Positions 34,701-47,326 of a DNA stretch of 64,000 nucleotides are shown here, piece by piece. The position numbers and the translations under genes are program-made. The first letter of the stretch is position 1. Each line of letters opens with the position of its first letter. The stretch is from assembly GCF_000005505.3 (NCBI RefSeq), contig NC_016132.3, positions 46,390,914 through 46,454,913 of the forward strand, written 5' to 3'. The notes under the pieces were generated by a model. The model worked only from the letters and a program-made list of their open reading frames with translations, was not told where the DNA came from and ran no database searches. Source of the stretch: Brachypodium distachyon. Taxonomy: Eukaryota > Streptophyta > Magnoliopsida > Poales > Poaceae.

Positions 34701-37700
34701 TCATAGACCTTGCAAAAATCAAACATCTTTTGTTAATACATAATTGGATATTTTTTCATGATTTTTGTTTTTTTTACTCCTAAATTGAAACAGATAGTTT
34801 TCTGTTTGTTTGTTGATCTCGGTAGGGTGCTCCTCACCTTCTATCAACTTCAAAGATGCTATTTAAGGTCACTCTGCTTAAATCCTAGCTGTTGGGTGAA
34901 GGTGAAGGCATCAAAAGCCTACTAGGTGCTATGTACTGTTGTAGTTGGAATTGTGTAGCTGTAATGTGTTTTATGTACGAATCTTGTAAGATACCATCTT
35001 GTGATTTAATGGACTCATAATTTACGAAGTTGATAAGTTTCAGCTGCTATTTTGCTGATATTTAGCTTAACCTAAACTTCTACTATTCTTTTGTAGGATT
35101 CAAGGTTGTTGGGGGAATTCCATGTTGCTCTTCTGAAATCCATCATAAAGGATATCGAGGATGTTGCACGAACTCCATCGGTTGCACTGGGTGTGAATCC
35201 AGGCGGTGGCCATCCACAAATTGTTGAAGGGGTGCGCTTGCAGATATCTTGAAAGCTCTAACTGTTCTTTAAGCCTTTTGTTGTCTGCATGCTATTTATA
35301 TATTTGAACTGTTTTTATAGGCATATTCTTGGGGCTTCAATATACGTAGCTGGCAGCACCACCTCAATCTTCTTACTTGGCCTGAAATATTACGACAGTT
35401 TGCTTTATCTGCTGGTTTTGGACCCCAATTAAAGAAAAGGAACGCTGAAGATGTTTTTTATCGCGATGAAAATGAGGTTTGTGCTATCTTGTACTATATA
35501 CTCCAGCTTGATTACACAATTCCAGCTTGAACTCTGTCTTGGTATTCTGTTTAACCTCCAAAGTACATACAAATACAATCCTGTGTCTAATATAAATTCT
35601 CTCAAACTATCACTTTGTATCTGTGCCCTAATGCTGAACCAATTGTGGTGTTAGTCTCAAAATAGCAATCTGAATGTAGCCAGCAATGTACGGTTGTAAC
35701 TTTTCAAATGTAGTGTACTCTCTGTGCCATGTCGTGTTATTTATACGGAAGATATGGAGCAGATATAAGTGAGTGATGAATCAAGATGGTTTCCTTTCTT
35801 TGGAGCAATCATCGGCCCTTCAATCTCATATTACATAATTATGCATACGAGTGAGAATCTGAATTAGGTTAGCATGCAGGTAGCATACGCCTCGTGTAAT
35901 CACAAACTCAAATATGGTAGAGATAAATCTTCATTTCTTTCTATTTTGGTCGGAACGAATCTTCAGCTCTTTCGTCTTTTTTTTGTATTTGAATATTCAT
36001 TTGCATCTTTTGGTATAAAACTATAGATATGTAAATTGGAATCATATTTGCTTCATTTGAAGGCTGCAACTGCCATCGAGGAGTCTTGGTGTGCTTTACT
36101 CTTTAAGGTGTATTCTTATAAGTCGTACTCCCTCCGTCCCATGTTAAGTGACTCAAGTTTGTCCAAATATTTGGACAAACTTGATGGAGTTCCCTTCAGT
36201 GGCAACACCAAGACTCCTTGATGGCAGTTAATGTATATATACCCAAAAATCGTCTAGGTACATGTAATATTTCGTCACTTATATGGGACGGAGGGAGTAC
36301 TTATTATTCAATTATAGTTACCAAGTTTGCTGTTAAGGCTGAGAAGGCATACAAATGTCAAAACTCAAAAGTGTAGTTGCAGTATAGTCAACTGTGCCAC
36401 TGTGGTGTAACTTCTCATGGATTAGCTTTCGAACGTAGGATCCTTTTAGACTAGTTCATAATTTACAACACATTCTCTATTTCTGGATGGCAAGAAAAAA
36501 TCTTAGAAGAATTTTAACAAGGTCGTACAAAATTTGATATATAGGGTCAGGATGGTCAGAATGTCATATCCACTCTCCGAAATGGTTCAGCAGCCGTGAG
36601 GGCTGCTGCTTTGATGAAAGAAAGAGGCTACACCCATCGGAGATCTCGGCACCGCCTCACTCCCGGAACAGTAAAATTTGCTGCTTTCCATGTGCTTTCT
36701 CTTGAAGAAAGCAACGGTCTCACGATATTGGAAGTTGCAGAAAAAATCCAGGTATGCTGCATAAAGATTAAATATATGCTATCTTTGTCATCTCTTTCCG
36801 TGGTTGTATCTCTAATTTCATAAAATGGTTCTTCCTCTGCTCAGAAATCGGGATTACGAGACCTTACCACAAGCAAGACGCCTGAGGCATCTATAGCTGC
36901 TGCCTTATCAAGGGACACGAAACTTTTTGAGCGAACTGCTCCTTCAACATATTGTGTCAAGTCCCCTTATAGAAAAGATCCAGCTGACTCTGAGGCTATA
37001 TTGTCTGCAGCGCGTGAAAAAATTAGGGCTTTTCAGAATGTGCTTTCTGACTCTGAAGTTGAGAAGGAGGTGGATGATGCTGAGAGGGACGAGGATTCTG
37101 AATGTGATGATGCTGATGATGATCCTGATGTTGATGATGTGAATATTGAGGTAGGAGATGGTGATCCCCTTGCTGTTAAAGCACAAGATGTAGTACCAAT
37201 GGCAACTGAAGTTGGTGACATAAAGGGAGAGGCAGATAGCACGGATACTGCATTAACCCAACCAATTAGTTTCGCTAAATCTGAAAAGGGTGCTATCATT
37301 CTTTCTTTAGACAAGTCCAACGCGGCAGGTACTTCAAGTGTTTCACCTCTCAGAGCTTCATCTGATCATCACGAGGTAATCACTGGTAATGCGGAAGATG
37401 CAGAAATTGATGAAAGCTACCAGGGCGAGTCTTGGGTACGGGGATTGGCAGAAGGTGACTATTACAATCTTAGTGTCGAGGAACGGCTTAATGCATTGGT
37501 CGCACTTGTTGGTGTTGCCACTGAAGGGAACTCCATCCGTGCTGTTCTTGAGGTAAAATGTCCTCAAACTATGCTTTCATTTTTTACTTTCTCAGTAGAC
37601 AGGATCTGATTGAAAGTCTTGCAGGAACGTTTGGAAGCAGCGAATGCCATAAAGAAACAAATGTGGGCGGAGGCACAACTTGATAAGAGGCGTTCCAAGG

Positions 37701-40700
37701 AAGAGTTTGCTAGCAGAATGCAGTACAGTTCTTACACGAGTTTAAAGGCTGATGTTAATCCAGAACATAATGCTACAGAGACTACTCCAACTCCAGCCCG
37801 TAATATTGATATAGATACTGATGGGAATATGGGGGCTGTAAACAATACCGAGATGCTTGATCAATATAGTCACAGTAATGCTGGAAATGTGTCATATGAG
37901 AGGAATGGTGTAGGGCAGGACATCAGTTCGACACCAGATAATTTATCTGCTCAGCAGTATGCCTATGCTGATAAAACACGGTCTCAGTTGAAATCATACA
38001 TTGGTCATAGAGCAGAGCAGCTGTATGTTTACAGATCACTGCCTCTGGGTCAGGATCGCAGACGAAACCGATATTGGCAGTTCTCAACTTCTGCATCACC
38101 AAATGACCCTGGTTCAGGAAGAATCTTTTTTGAATCGAGAGATGGATATTGGAGGGTTATTGACTCAGAGGAGGTATTTGTTTTGGCATATTACAATTAA
38201 CATTGTTGTTATACACAATACTCGAAACTGCAATTTAGAAATCAGATGACTTTTTCTAGAGATTATGCTATTTTATTTTTTGGTCGTGCGCTATGATTTT
38301 TTAAATACCACGCACTAGTCCACTTATAAAGATTAATGTGATGTCTGGTACTGGGATGTATCATACTGATTTAGTGTAGTTTCTGCCTCTAGCTAGTTAC
38401 TGCTGGCTCACGAGGGCCACCATATAGTTGGCAAGTTTCAGTTAGTGGCATGGCAACCATCTAGAAATTACCTGCTTGATTCACAGTCAAAACCCAAAAC
38501 TGTTGGTACTTCACTGACAGCTGGCTATTTTTTTAGTGTCACTTTTTTTTTATCTCATGTCTATAACTGTACTGCAGCAACATAGCTTCTCCCAGATGTG
38601 AAACTTAAGTGCCCTATTGGCTATGTGATGAAAAAAACACTTGAACTTTCAGAACTGCATGATTTTTTTTAAACCATTATGTCCTGTTCGGAATACTGGG
38701 ATATTTAGGAATTTTACTCGAAAAAAAATCTCGTTCCAAACAGGGTTTATAGGTGTTGAATTTAAATTTTACCGAACTAGCTTGAACAAGTTTGAAGTTG
38801 ACTTTTTACTAAATTCCTCTTTTTGGACGAACATTTGAATTTAGTTGTTTGCTCCATCTATATCGTCTTTATCCTCAGTTGACAGATAAAATATGATTGT
38901 ACCTACTTCTTGGAATACAACCTAATGCTGATTTCTGTCCATCCATTGCAAAACACCATGTAGAAATGTGAAATCTGTTTCCCTCTATTTTCAATTTTCT
39001 TTACATATGCAAATCACATAGTTTCTAATCCATAGATATACTATGATGAAAATGCAGGCGTTTGATTCTTCATAGTTTCTAATCCATAGATATACTGTGA
39101 TGAAAATGCAGGCGTTTGATTCTTTAGTAGCTTCACTTGATACACGTGGCAGCCGGGAGGCACAGTTGCATTCGATGTTGCAAAGGATTGAAGCAACCTT
39201 TAAGGAAGGTATTAAGAGGAAAAGTAACGCGGCTACAGAACAGCCAGCTGGAAGGTATTTAAAGAATGGAGCTACTGACTTGATGCAGGGAAGTTACCGT
39301 AGTGAGTTTGGAAGCCCAAGCAGTACTCTTTCTACTGTATCGTCTGATTCTTTCAGAATAGAGCTTGGGCGTAATGATGCTGAGAAGACTGCTATCTCGA
39401 AAAGGGCAGATGGTTTTTTGAAATGGATGTGGAGGGAATGCTACGATCGCAAACTGACATGTGCCGTGAAGTATGGGAAGAAAAGATGCTCTACATTGAT
39501 TCATTCTTGTTGTTACTGCTATCAGATTTACTTAGCAGAAGAAAGGCACTGCTCTTCGTGCCATAAGATTTTCAAACCCATTCACAATTTTTCTGAGCAC
39601 GTGTCACAATGTGAAGAGAAGCGGAGAACTGACCCTAACTGGAAGATGCAAATTGAAGACTACTCTGTTCCAATAGGAATCAGAATGCTAAAATTGCAGT
39701 TAGCTACAATTGAGGCAAAGTTTCTGTTGTCTGCTTGCTTCTGATTATTTTTTTGCCAGAGGAACTGTTTGAAAATTTGTGTATATTTTGTAACAGGCTA
39801 TGATACCATCAGAAGCACTTCAACCATTTTGGACTGATGGATATCGGAAATCCTGGGGTGTAAAGTTGCACTCTACTGAATCTGTTGAGGAAATTTTTCA
39901 GGTACTGCATTCGTGTCCCCATTGCTGCCGCAACGTGATTACAGTTTTATTTGTCTGGTGGATGTCTGTTTCCGTTGCTGTTAATGGATCTCGGAGACTC
40001 GGATCATGTTGGCTAGAAACAATTGTGGCAGATGGTCAAGGTCTTCTTAGAAACACACCTCAAATAAGCAAGATACATTAAGTTAATTAATGTAGGTAAT
40101 TCTTAAATTACTGAAATAGTTATCCTCTCTTGTTGCAGTTCATTAGCAGGTGGTTGGTTTAACTGGTTGTGAACAGAATTTGACATCAAACTGACTAGGA
40201 CCATGGTAGCTCGAACCATGTGATTTTGACTGCTTCACCTGCAATCAGTGTCTTTAGTCTTTACTAGTTCCAGCCTCAGCAGACCTAAAATTGAACTAGC
40301 AAGGGCAATGCTGATATGACAGGCATAAACAATTTCCTTGAAGAATTTAGATTGTATTGAATTGATGGCTCATGTCTGCTTATATACTCATTTCTATTAC
40401 CCTCTTTTGGTAACGCCGTAGCTAACTAACTGATGTTTCCTGAGTGCATTTACTTGATTCAAAAACCGTGCGTTGTAATAGCCCCGCCCCTGTACGGTTG
40501 TACAGATGCAGGAATCACATGCATACTGATGTGTTTGTACTTTGTACTTATTTCATCTGAGCTAATGTTTTTTGTATTCCGTTGCAGATGTTGACTCTGC
40601 TGGAAGGTGCAATAAGACGAGACTATTTATCTTCTGAATTTGAAACGACGAGTGAATATCTTAACTTAAACATACAAGATATGCATTCCCAGAATCCTTT

Positions 40701-41932
40701 TGGATTGTCTGGAGCTTCTGTACTTACATGGGTTCCTGACACTATTGCTGCCATCACGTTAAGAATGTTGGAACTTGATTATGCGGTTTCATACACACAA
40801 AATCAGAAGACAGAGAGAGATGGTGGAGATTCCATGGTAAGATAATACTAACTTTTGTTGTTTACTAACTATAAAATAGTTTAGTATCTTTGCAGCGTTA
40901 TTCACGTGTAACTCTCCAGTCCATTATTTTAGTTGTGCTCTACTATACATATGCAATTAAATCACAAGTGGCTGTCATATGTTCAAGACTTAAAGTTGAT
41001 TTGGTTGCACAACGTGCACTTTTTATTTTGTACGCAACGCTACCATTGGTTACCTTCCAGATTGTGTAATTGTATTTTCCTTCCTGCAGAAGCTTCCATC
41101 AAGGCATACAGTTGTTAAGAAGACACAACATATAGAGCCGTTGGAACCAGCTAGTGTTGACTTGTATGATGGAAGGTGGCCCCCCAGTAGTGGCCGCAGG
41201 GGTCGTGGACGGGGAAGTAGAGGAGGTAGCAGGGGAGGAAGAGGTCGAAGTCGAGGTGGAAGGGTCCCGAGAGGTGTTAGCAGCTCATCTAGGATCGAAT
41301 TTCGGGATGACACTGCTGCATATGAGAAAGCCCCAAGAAAGAATGCACGTCGAGGACGTGGTCGTGGCCGCGGCCGCGGGCGAGGACGTCGAACAGTTAG
41401 GCCTCGACAGCCATCATCTGATGGGAGAGGCAGATCTATTCCAAAGGCTAATTTATTGGGAAGCTTTAGCATGCTTAGCAATGTGAAACCTGCCACCGTC
41501 ACGGAGTCTCCACGAAGCTCAGGTGCGGAAGAGTGGGGCTTGGAGGACAGGAGGCCATATATGGAAGTTGATGAGAACAGCTCGGGGTCTCAGTCAGATC
41601 AATCAGAAGACATTGAGGAAAATGGCCAACCCATGGATGAGGATTACGATGAGCAAGTTCCAGATTACTCCATAGCCTATTCTAGTGGGTCCAGACCCCA
41701 TGGCGTGATGGATGATGAGACCGACGAGGAGGATGAAGATGCTGAAGGGGACGCGGAGGGTGATGAGGACGGGGAAGACGATGACGTCAACCATGCTGCT
41801 GCTGCTGATGATGATGAGATGGACGAGGATGACGATATAGGCGATGATGGAGACGATGGTGGCGACGGAGTTGAGGCGAATGCAGATGAAGATGAAGGCG
41901 CTACCTCGTATTCGTCTGAGTACAGCGAATAA
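28731..41932 (+). CDS. RLT: RLT-type homeobox-DDT domain chromatin remodelling protein
   Basis: Eighteen exons, predicted 1845 residues: 28731-28935, 29049-29561, 30709-30785, 31490-32008, 32101-32193, 32277-32441, 32543-32765, 33869-33969, 34191-34277, 35097-35231, 35321-35476, 36545-36751, 36845-37552, 37625-38173, 39112-39714, 39797-39901, 40588-40836, 41090-41932. All phases agree. Domains: homeodomain at 52-112 (helix 3 WFCHRRLKDR, typical of RLT), a Glu/Arg-rich coiled coil in exons 5-7, DDT around 599-661, HARE-HTH around 770-830 (RRSRHRLTPGTVKFAAFHVL), WHIM motifs around 1040-1240, a Cys/His cluster in exon 15, RG-rich stretches at about 1600-1675 and an acidic C terminus. Arabidopsis RLT1/RLT2 partner the ISWI ATPases CHR11/CHR17 in nucleosome spacing in the nucleus. 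Intron 15 appears to start with GC. MITEs lie in introns 7, 9 and 11. Confidence 0.93.
33081..33255. mobile_element. MITE in RLT intron 7
   Basis: The left end CCCTGTTTGTTTAG and the inverse of the right end (CCCTGTTTGGTTAG) match, and the similarity runs on for about 33 bases through GTGGCTTTTG. The 175-base element folds almost fully on itself. It has no coding capacity. Target duplication is not clear, so the superfamily is unassigned. Confidence 0.75.
34355..34433. mobile_element. Short Stowaway MITE in RLT intron 9
   Basis: 79 bases, nearly a perfect hairpin: GATCCTAAATTCTT on the left and its inverse AATTTAGGATC on the right, with TA on both sides (34353-34354, 34434-34435). It is the same subfamily as the element at 60643-60723. 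The left tip has lost three bases of the CTCCCTCC terminus. Confidence 0.85.
36128..36297. mobile_element. Rearranged Stowaway MITE in RLT intron 11
   Basis: The termini CTCCCTCCGTCCCAT and the inverse of the right end are intact with TA on both sides. The arms match the subfamily at 61791-61900 and 47327-47439, but about 65 extra bases sit in the middle. These comprise a 30-nt perfect palindrome (36153-36182), an exact antisense copy of 29 nt of RLT exon 13 (36183-36211 against 37509-37537), and an inverted copy of 25 nt of the left flank (36068-36092, 24 of 25 matching). Confidence 0.88.
39017..39124. repeat. 54-bp tandem duplication of the RLT exon 15 splice acceptor
   Basis: Two adjacent 54-base copies (39017-39070, 39071-39124) differ at one base. 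Each contains the intron end, the AG and the first 13 bases of exon 15. The downstream AG (39110-39111) keeps the frame. The upstream AG (39056-39057) would give four codons, a Ser codon and then TAG at 39073-39075. Confidence 0.93.
39715..39796 (+). other. Probable GC-AG intron (RLT intron 15)
   Basis: Exon 15 must end at GAG (39712-39714) and exon 16 begin with GCTATGATA to give TIE-AMIPSEAL, as conserved in the family. The intron then opens with GCAAAG. No GT in the following 30 bases lies in the phase needed. The intron is 82 bases and ends in AACAG. Confidence 0.75.
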
Positions 41933-43600
41933 GAGCCCTAGGAAGAATGTCGGTTGGACATCTAGGCAAGTAATAGTGAATGAACAATAATCTTGCCCTT
42001 TGGGGCAACAATGCTAGTGTGGAACAGAAACTGTTGCTTGGTAGTAGGGTCTAGTGTAGTACCTGAGATTTCTATCGGTTGTCTGGCGCCGCGTAGCTGC
42101 CTAGACAATCGAGCAGTGTAAAAGGGCTTGTGGCCTTGTTAGTTTAATTTCGTTGGTGCGATTCCCTCATCTGTACAATGTGCCCAAGGCAAATTATAAT
42201 TTTATGAGCATAGCTGCCTTTACATATGCTGCAAGGGTGTCTCTTCCGTTAAACCATGTTTTTCATTTTGGTAGTGAAGGTGATAAAAGGATGGCAAATG
42301 CATAAACTGCCGTGACACTGGCCAGGTGTGGATCTCGACCCTACAGGGCGTTTTTGGAATTCTAAAACATAGAAATAAGAAATATATAGAAATACTATGT
42401 TATGTCATGGCATGTTGAATTCTATGGAAATTTCGAATACTTTTACCAATAGTACTCCTAGAAGTTGTTTGGTTGCATCATATAAAAATGAAGCAATATT
42501 GCATTGACACTCGTGCGATGCCGTGGACACTATTCTTTTCCAAGGAGTTAGACCTCTTGTTAAAATTCTTTTAAGGTTATATTGTACTCGTGAGATTGGC
42601 ATGGTTGGACTTCGGATAGATCAAATCAAGCCAGTTAGTCACTATTGTAACAAAGTCAAAATGGGAAGTAGCCTACTCCTGGAGTATCTATCATATCATA
42701 TACTGTATGTGTTGGATGTTCCTCGATCTGCTTGATGCCTACTTTTGGTAGTCTGACATTTTAGGCATCTCTATCATCGAAGCGGTAGCGCAACAGGCAT
42801 ATGGTGATGATTTATAGTTCGAACAAGGTTGAGGAGAATCTCAAGATTGACGTTCCTGGCTTTACTTTTCTCCGATGATTGAGCAGGGGCAGGGCAGGAG
42901 CAGGATGGGATTTGGTTAAATTTGAGTTAACAGTGCATAGGTGGGTCGGGTCCATATATTTTCTATGGAGTAATTGCAAAAGGCTCCACAAATAAAACAC
43001 GTTATATAAATCAAAGCGCTCGCAATGTCATTATAAATACTCTGTCGATCATCGTTTGCAGAACGACAATCGCTCTCTCTCTCTCTCCCCCCGCTCTTTT
43101 TTAGACTTTGAAAGCTTTGTTTCTTCGAAAGGTGCACTTTATTAAAAACATAAAAATCTCGTTTTAGATCCGGCGTGACACGACATTTTCTAGAAACCGT
43201 GCGCATCCCGCGTCCCGGCAGCAGAAAGGCATGTATGGTCTCCCCCCCCGCTGTCCCTTTCCACGGGTGCGCGTCGGGTCCCGCTCCGCCGGCCGGCCCC
43301 GCGTCCCCATCCGGGCCGAAGCAGCGAGCCGCGACTTGCCTGGTCCACCAGAAACAAACAGAAAAGAAATCCTGCTCCGTAGTATAGTATATATCCCTTC
43401 CCTACGGGCCACGCACGGCTCCACCCTCCGCAACCAAACCCAACCACGCAAACGCGACGCGGTACCTCCTCCCCCCGTGACCCGAACCCACCGCTCCTTA
43501 CGGTCCTGCCACGCGGTTTGTTTCCCTTCCCACGGTTAAATTGACCCGAGCCGAGCCCCGTCGTGGCCACCCGGGGTCCTGGACTGAGCGATGAGGCAGC
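41933..43600. other. RLT 3' flank and intergenic DNA
   Basis: The RLT 3' untranslated region probably ends near 42200, after an AT-rich stretch. The rest has no recognisable gene. From 43160 the sequence is GC-rich, which fits the promoter of the Di19 gene; a (CT)n run is at 43071-43088. Confidence 0.4.
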
Positions 43601-44004
43601 AGCTGTGGCGAGGGCTCCTCCTGCTCCTACTGTGCTGCTGACTGACTACGCGGAAAAGCCCGATTTCTCACCAATTTCCTTTTCTTTCCTTTCCTCCGCC
43701 CCGCCCCGATAAGAAGCTTCCTCCTGTCCTCGTCTCCTCCTCCCGGCCTCCCCCTCTTCTTCTCCGTCAACCCCAAAAATCCCCGTTTAGGAACCCGCCA
43801 AGTAAGTTAGTACTACTACAGGAGAAATCCATCTCCCTTCTTCACCAGGCTCCGATTCAGAAACCGCTTCCTTCCACGTACGGGCTCTAGCTGCTCCTCA
43901 CCACCAGGTTCGGGACTCGGACTCGAAGCCAGCCGAGGAGCGGATCGAGTAAAAGCGCGTCTAGCCCCGAGCCGAGACGAGGAGGAAGAGGCCGGGACAC
44001 AATC

Positions 44005-46463
44005 ATGGACTCGGAGCACTGGATCTCGCGCCTCGCCGCCGCCAAGCGCTTCTACGCCGCGCAGCTCGGCCACATCGACGGTGCGACAATCCCGTCTCCC
44101 CTTGCCACTCATCTTCGCCGCCGCCCTTATGTGTGAATACTTTTTAGTTTTTTTTTACTGATTTCTTGTTGGATTAGGTGCAGATATGGCCGGGATGGGG
44201 ATGGAGGAGGTGGAGATGGACATGGACATGGAGGACGACGAGGAGATGGACATGGAGATGGAGATGCAGCTGGACGACGCCAGATGGCCGGAGGTGGCGT
44301 GCCCGTACTGCTACGAGGACTACGACCTCGGCTCCCTCTGCGTCCACCTCGAGGAGGACCACCCCTACGAGCCCCACCCCGCGGTCAGTCAATCTTCGCC
44401 CTCCCCTCCCCTCCCCTCCCTGCAACAATCTTGACTCTCATAGTCTCATGTGATGCTCAAAACTTATATCTTGTATATAAGTACGTTTGAGATGTGGAAA
44501 ATTGGAGGTGTTGACCGCGGAGGAACTCATGATTTTAGCTATTTTTTATTTTGATAGTGCATCATCTCCTTCATGTTTGAAGTACGGAAAATGCTAAGCA
44601 ACTATAGCTTTACGAAATGCAACTGTACTCTCTACTCGTGCTTAGGTGTCTCAGGAGGTAGAGTCGGGTATTTTATCAGTAAACTACAACGCAGCACTGG
44701 TTATGTATTCAGACCTAACTGAGGTTGGGAATTAGGGGTTTGTAGAGGAAAGAGCTTGTACCTTGGCCCAGAAATCAAGAGGTTTAGGGTCAATTGCTAA
44801 CATATCGGACTTCCAAGCTCTGAAAGCTATTGTGTCTTGTACTTGAACTTCAAGGTCTACTTCTGGAAACAATGCGTTGTAGTTCCTTTTGCATTTGATT
44901 GCCAACATAGTATTTCTATCATACTGCCCAGTGTGCACCTTACAATTGGTGGGAAATTGTTACTAGCATTTAGTCTGAGAATATTGTCATGATCACTTAA
45001 GCTATGCTGGGCCGACATATAAGTTTTGCTGGACAACATGGGCTAACACATAAGAGAAGTAATCCACTTACGTTGCAACTGGTGTGTTTCAACCAACTTA
45101 AAGTTTGTGGTAACTTTCTACCTGTTAGGATGCATAATACAGTTTCTTTGGTTTGGAGAGAAAAGGGTTGGACTGTTCAAACAGATTTGTCTATATCTTC
45201 CCCTAATTTATTTTTCTGTTCTTATTTCAGCCCTGTCCCATCTGCTCTGAAAAGATTACAAGAGAGATGCTAAATCATATAACCAGGCAACATGGTTACT
45301 TGTTCAAGGTTTCTCCCTCCACCTCTTCCGTGTGCACGCACACAATCACTACTCATGGATAACTTGGCTAAAAAATCAATGTTCCTTCATTAGCAGTGTT
45401 TTCTGATGCCTTCTTTTATTCTTGGCATCTACAGAATGGCAACCGGTTGCGCAGATTCGTTATTCCTGAGAGCCGTGCACTTTCTTTACTGAGCCGAGAT
45501 CTACGTGATGCTCATTTGCAGGCGCTTCTAGGAGGCGGTCATAGTCGTAGGTCAAGCAACACGACCACCACTACCACCACAAATATTTATGCTGATCCAC
45601 TGCTTTCATCCTTTGGGCTGGGCTTTGCAACATCAGATGCCGAGGGACCATCAAAATCATCAGTTCTGATTCCAGATGATACTTCAATGCTTAAGGAGGC
45701 ACCTCCTCAACCGTGGGAATCAAGGTATATGATTTTGCTGTTATCAGGCTGATTGCCCTACCAGATTTAATCTCTGTGGATTATTTACATCTAATGCCTT
45801 CGAAACCATGTACACTCTTTTTTTAATGGGAAAATGAATTTACAATTTCAACCTCCAATCTACCTGTCGTGACCAAAATATTTTAGAAATTATTTAAGCC
45901 AATACCTTGTCTTTGAATTTGAAACTGACCCCTTCCTATTATTCAAAAAAAAATTGTATTTGTGAGCAAATGTTTTAGTTTTGAATTGCTCCTTGGGTTT
46001 GCTTAGATAAGCTGTTGCTTAGCTGAATCTAGAATTATGACACGATAATTTGACATGGCCAATCCTTTCTCTTCAATAACTATATTCCTTCTTCCCCCTA
46101 AAGGAAATGTTATGCAAGGTTGCAATAATGAAAACTGCACGTAGAAGTAGAAGATACAATTTTGCTTTGCTCTGGAGAGGTTAGTGCATTTGGGTCGTTT
46201 GAGGCAAAAGGATTTCTTAGTCACGCTTCTCGTTTATATATGTGCTCAAGTGATGTGCTTCCAAAGCTTTTTTTGAAAAATCTTTAAGGACATGTTTCCC
46301 CCCCTTACAATATATGCATGTACAGACCTAAATCTGTTTTTTCAACTGCAGTATTGACGCATCCCTCACGAGTGAGGAAAGGGAACAAAAGCGGAAACAG
46401 GCCACTAGCAGAGCGACCTTTGTGCAAGACCTGGTGCTCTCAACTTTATTTCAAGACGATTGA
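44005..46463 (+). CDS. DI19: Di19 (dehydration-induced 19) zinc-finger protein
   Basis: Five exons: 44005-44080, 44184-44383, 45231-45308, 45435-45724 and 46352-46463; the predicted protein is 251 residues. The opening MDSEHWISRLAAAKRFYAAQ is the family signature. Two atypical C2H2 fingers follow, CPYCYEDYDL...HLEEDH in exon 2 and CPICSEKITREMLNHITRQH in exon 3, and then the Di19 C-terminal region ending in LVLSTLFQDD. An acidic Met/Glu/Asp-rich stretch (from about residue 30) precedes the fingers. Di19 proteins are nuclear transcription regulators in drought, salt and ABA or light responses and are phosphorylated by calcium-dependent kinases. The start is set by the family N terminus. Exon 2 has two AG acceptors six bases apart (starts 44178 or 44184), both in frame. 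Threonine repeats in exon 4 are unusual but harmless. Confidence 0.93.
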
Positions 46464-47326
46464 CTGCTCAAATAGCCCTACATCCTTGTTAGATGGGCGC
46501 TTGTTCATGCTGATTTGGATAGAAAACAACAGCACTCTGCTCGAGTTGGTGAATCTAACTTGGGCAACAGAGAGATGGTCTGCTGCCCCGTTTAGTGCGA
46601 AGTTGATTTGGGCATGAAATACACCTTAATTTATGGTTGCTGCCCCGTAACATCATTTTTACCAAATTATCGGGCAGCAATACCTTTGCCTTGATTGTAC
46701 TTGTTGTACTATCCTCTTCATTGTCAAGGAACATTGGTTTTTAGTTGTACCAACATACGACAGCTGTTACAGTACTATACAATGGCAATGGCAAATACAG
46801 AAGTTCCACTTGTGGAAACAATGAAAGCAGAATTCATGTCCTTGTATACCATGCTGGTATTGTCAAATAGAAGTTGCGCCACACAAATGCTGTGCCTTGG
46901 ACTAAGGATTCGGTACTCCCTTCTTATGGTCGTTGTCTTTTTTCTTTTCTGGAGAGGAGAGATCAGGAGAGCGCCACACCGGAAGACTAAGTGGTGCCCC
47001 ACTTAGATTCTCCGAAGATTCATTAACAAGGAATGTTTAAACGCTCATTTTGAATCAGCGGAGTTATCTCATCAGGAAATCCACGCGACCACATAACGAA
47101 GCAGCCCTGTCATCTACCTACGTTCACGTTCACCTAAAGGTGGCTAGCCGTATTTTTGTAGCGAGAGATCTTTGGCTCTATCATGAAGAAGCAACCTCTT
47201 TAACTTCTAATAATTCTATAAAATAAAATATGTTCCAATCCCATAGCAAACCTTGCCACTCTATTCCATGAAGTAGATTAGGGAAGGCAGAACCAAGGAC
47301 AATGGTGTCATTGCTCTAATATAGTA

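Noticed and set aside
34825..34870. A possible extra RLT exon (GGTGCTCCTCACC... with flanking AG and GT)
   Set aside because: The family joins LHDY directly to DSRLLGE, and both borders fit without it, so including it would add unconserved residues.
36059..36110. An exon-like stretch in RLT intron 11 (AATAIEESWC)
   Set aside because: The family protein has no such segment and the flanking exons already join in frame. It matters only as the source of the inverted copy inside the MITE.
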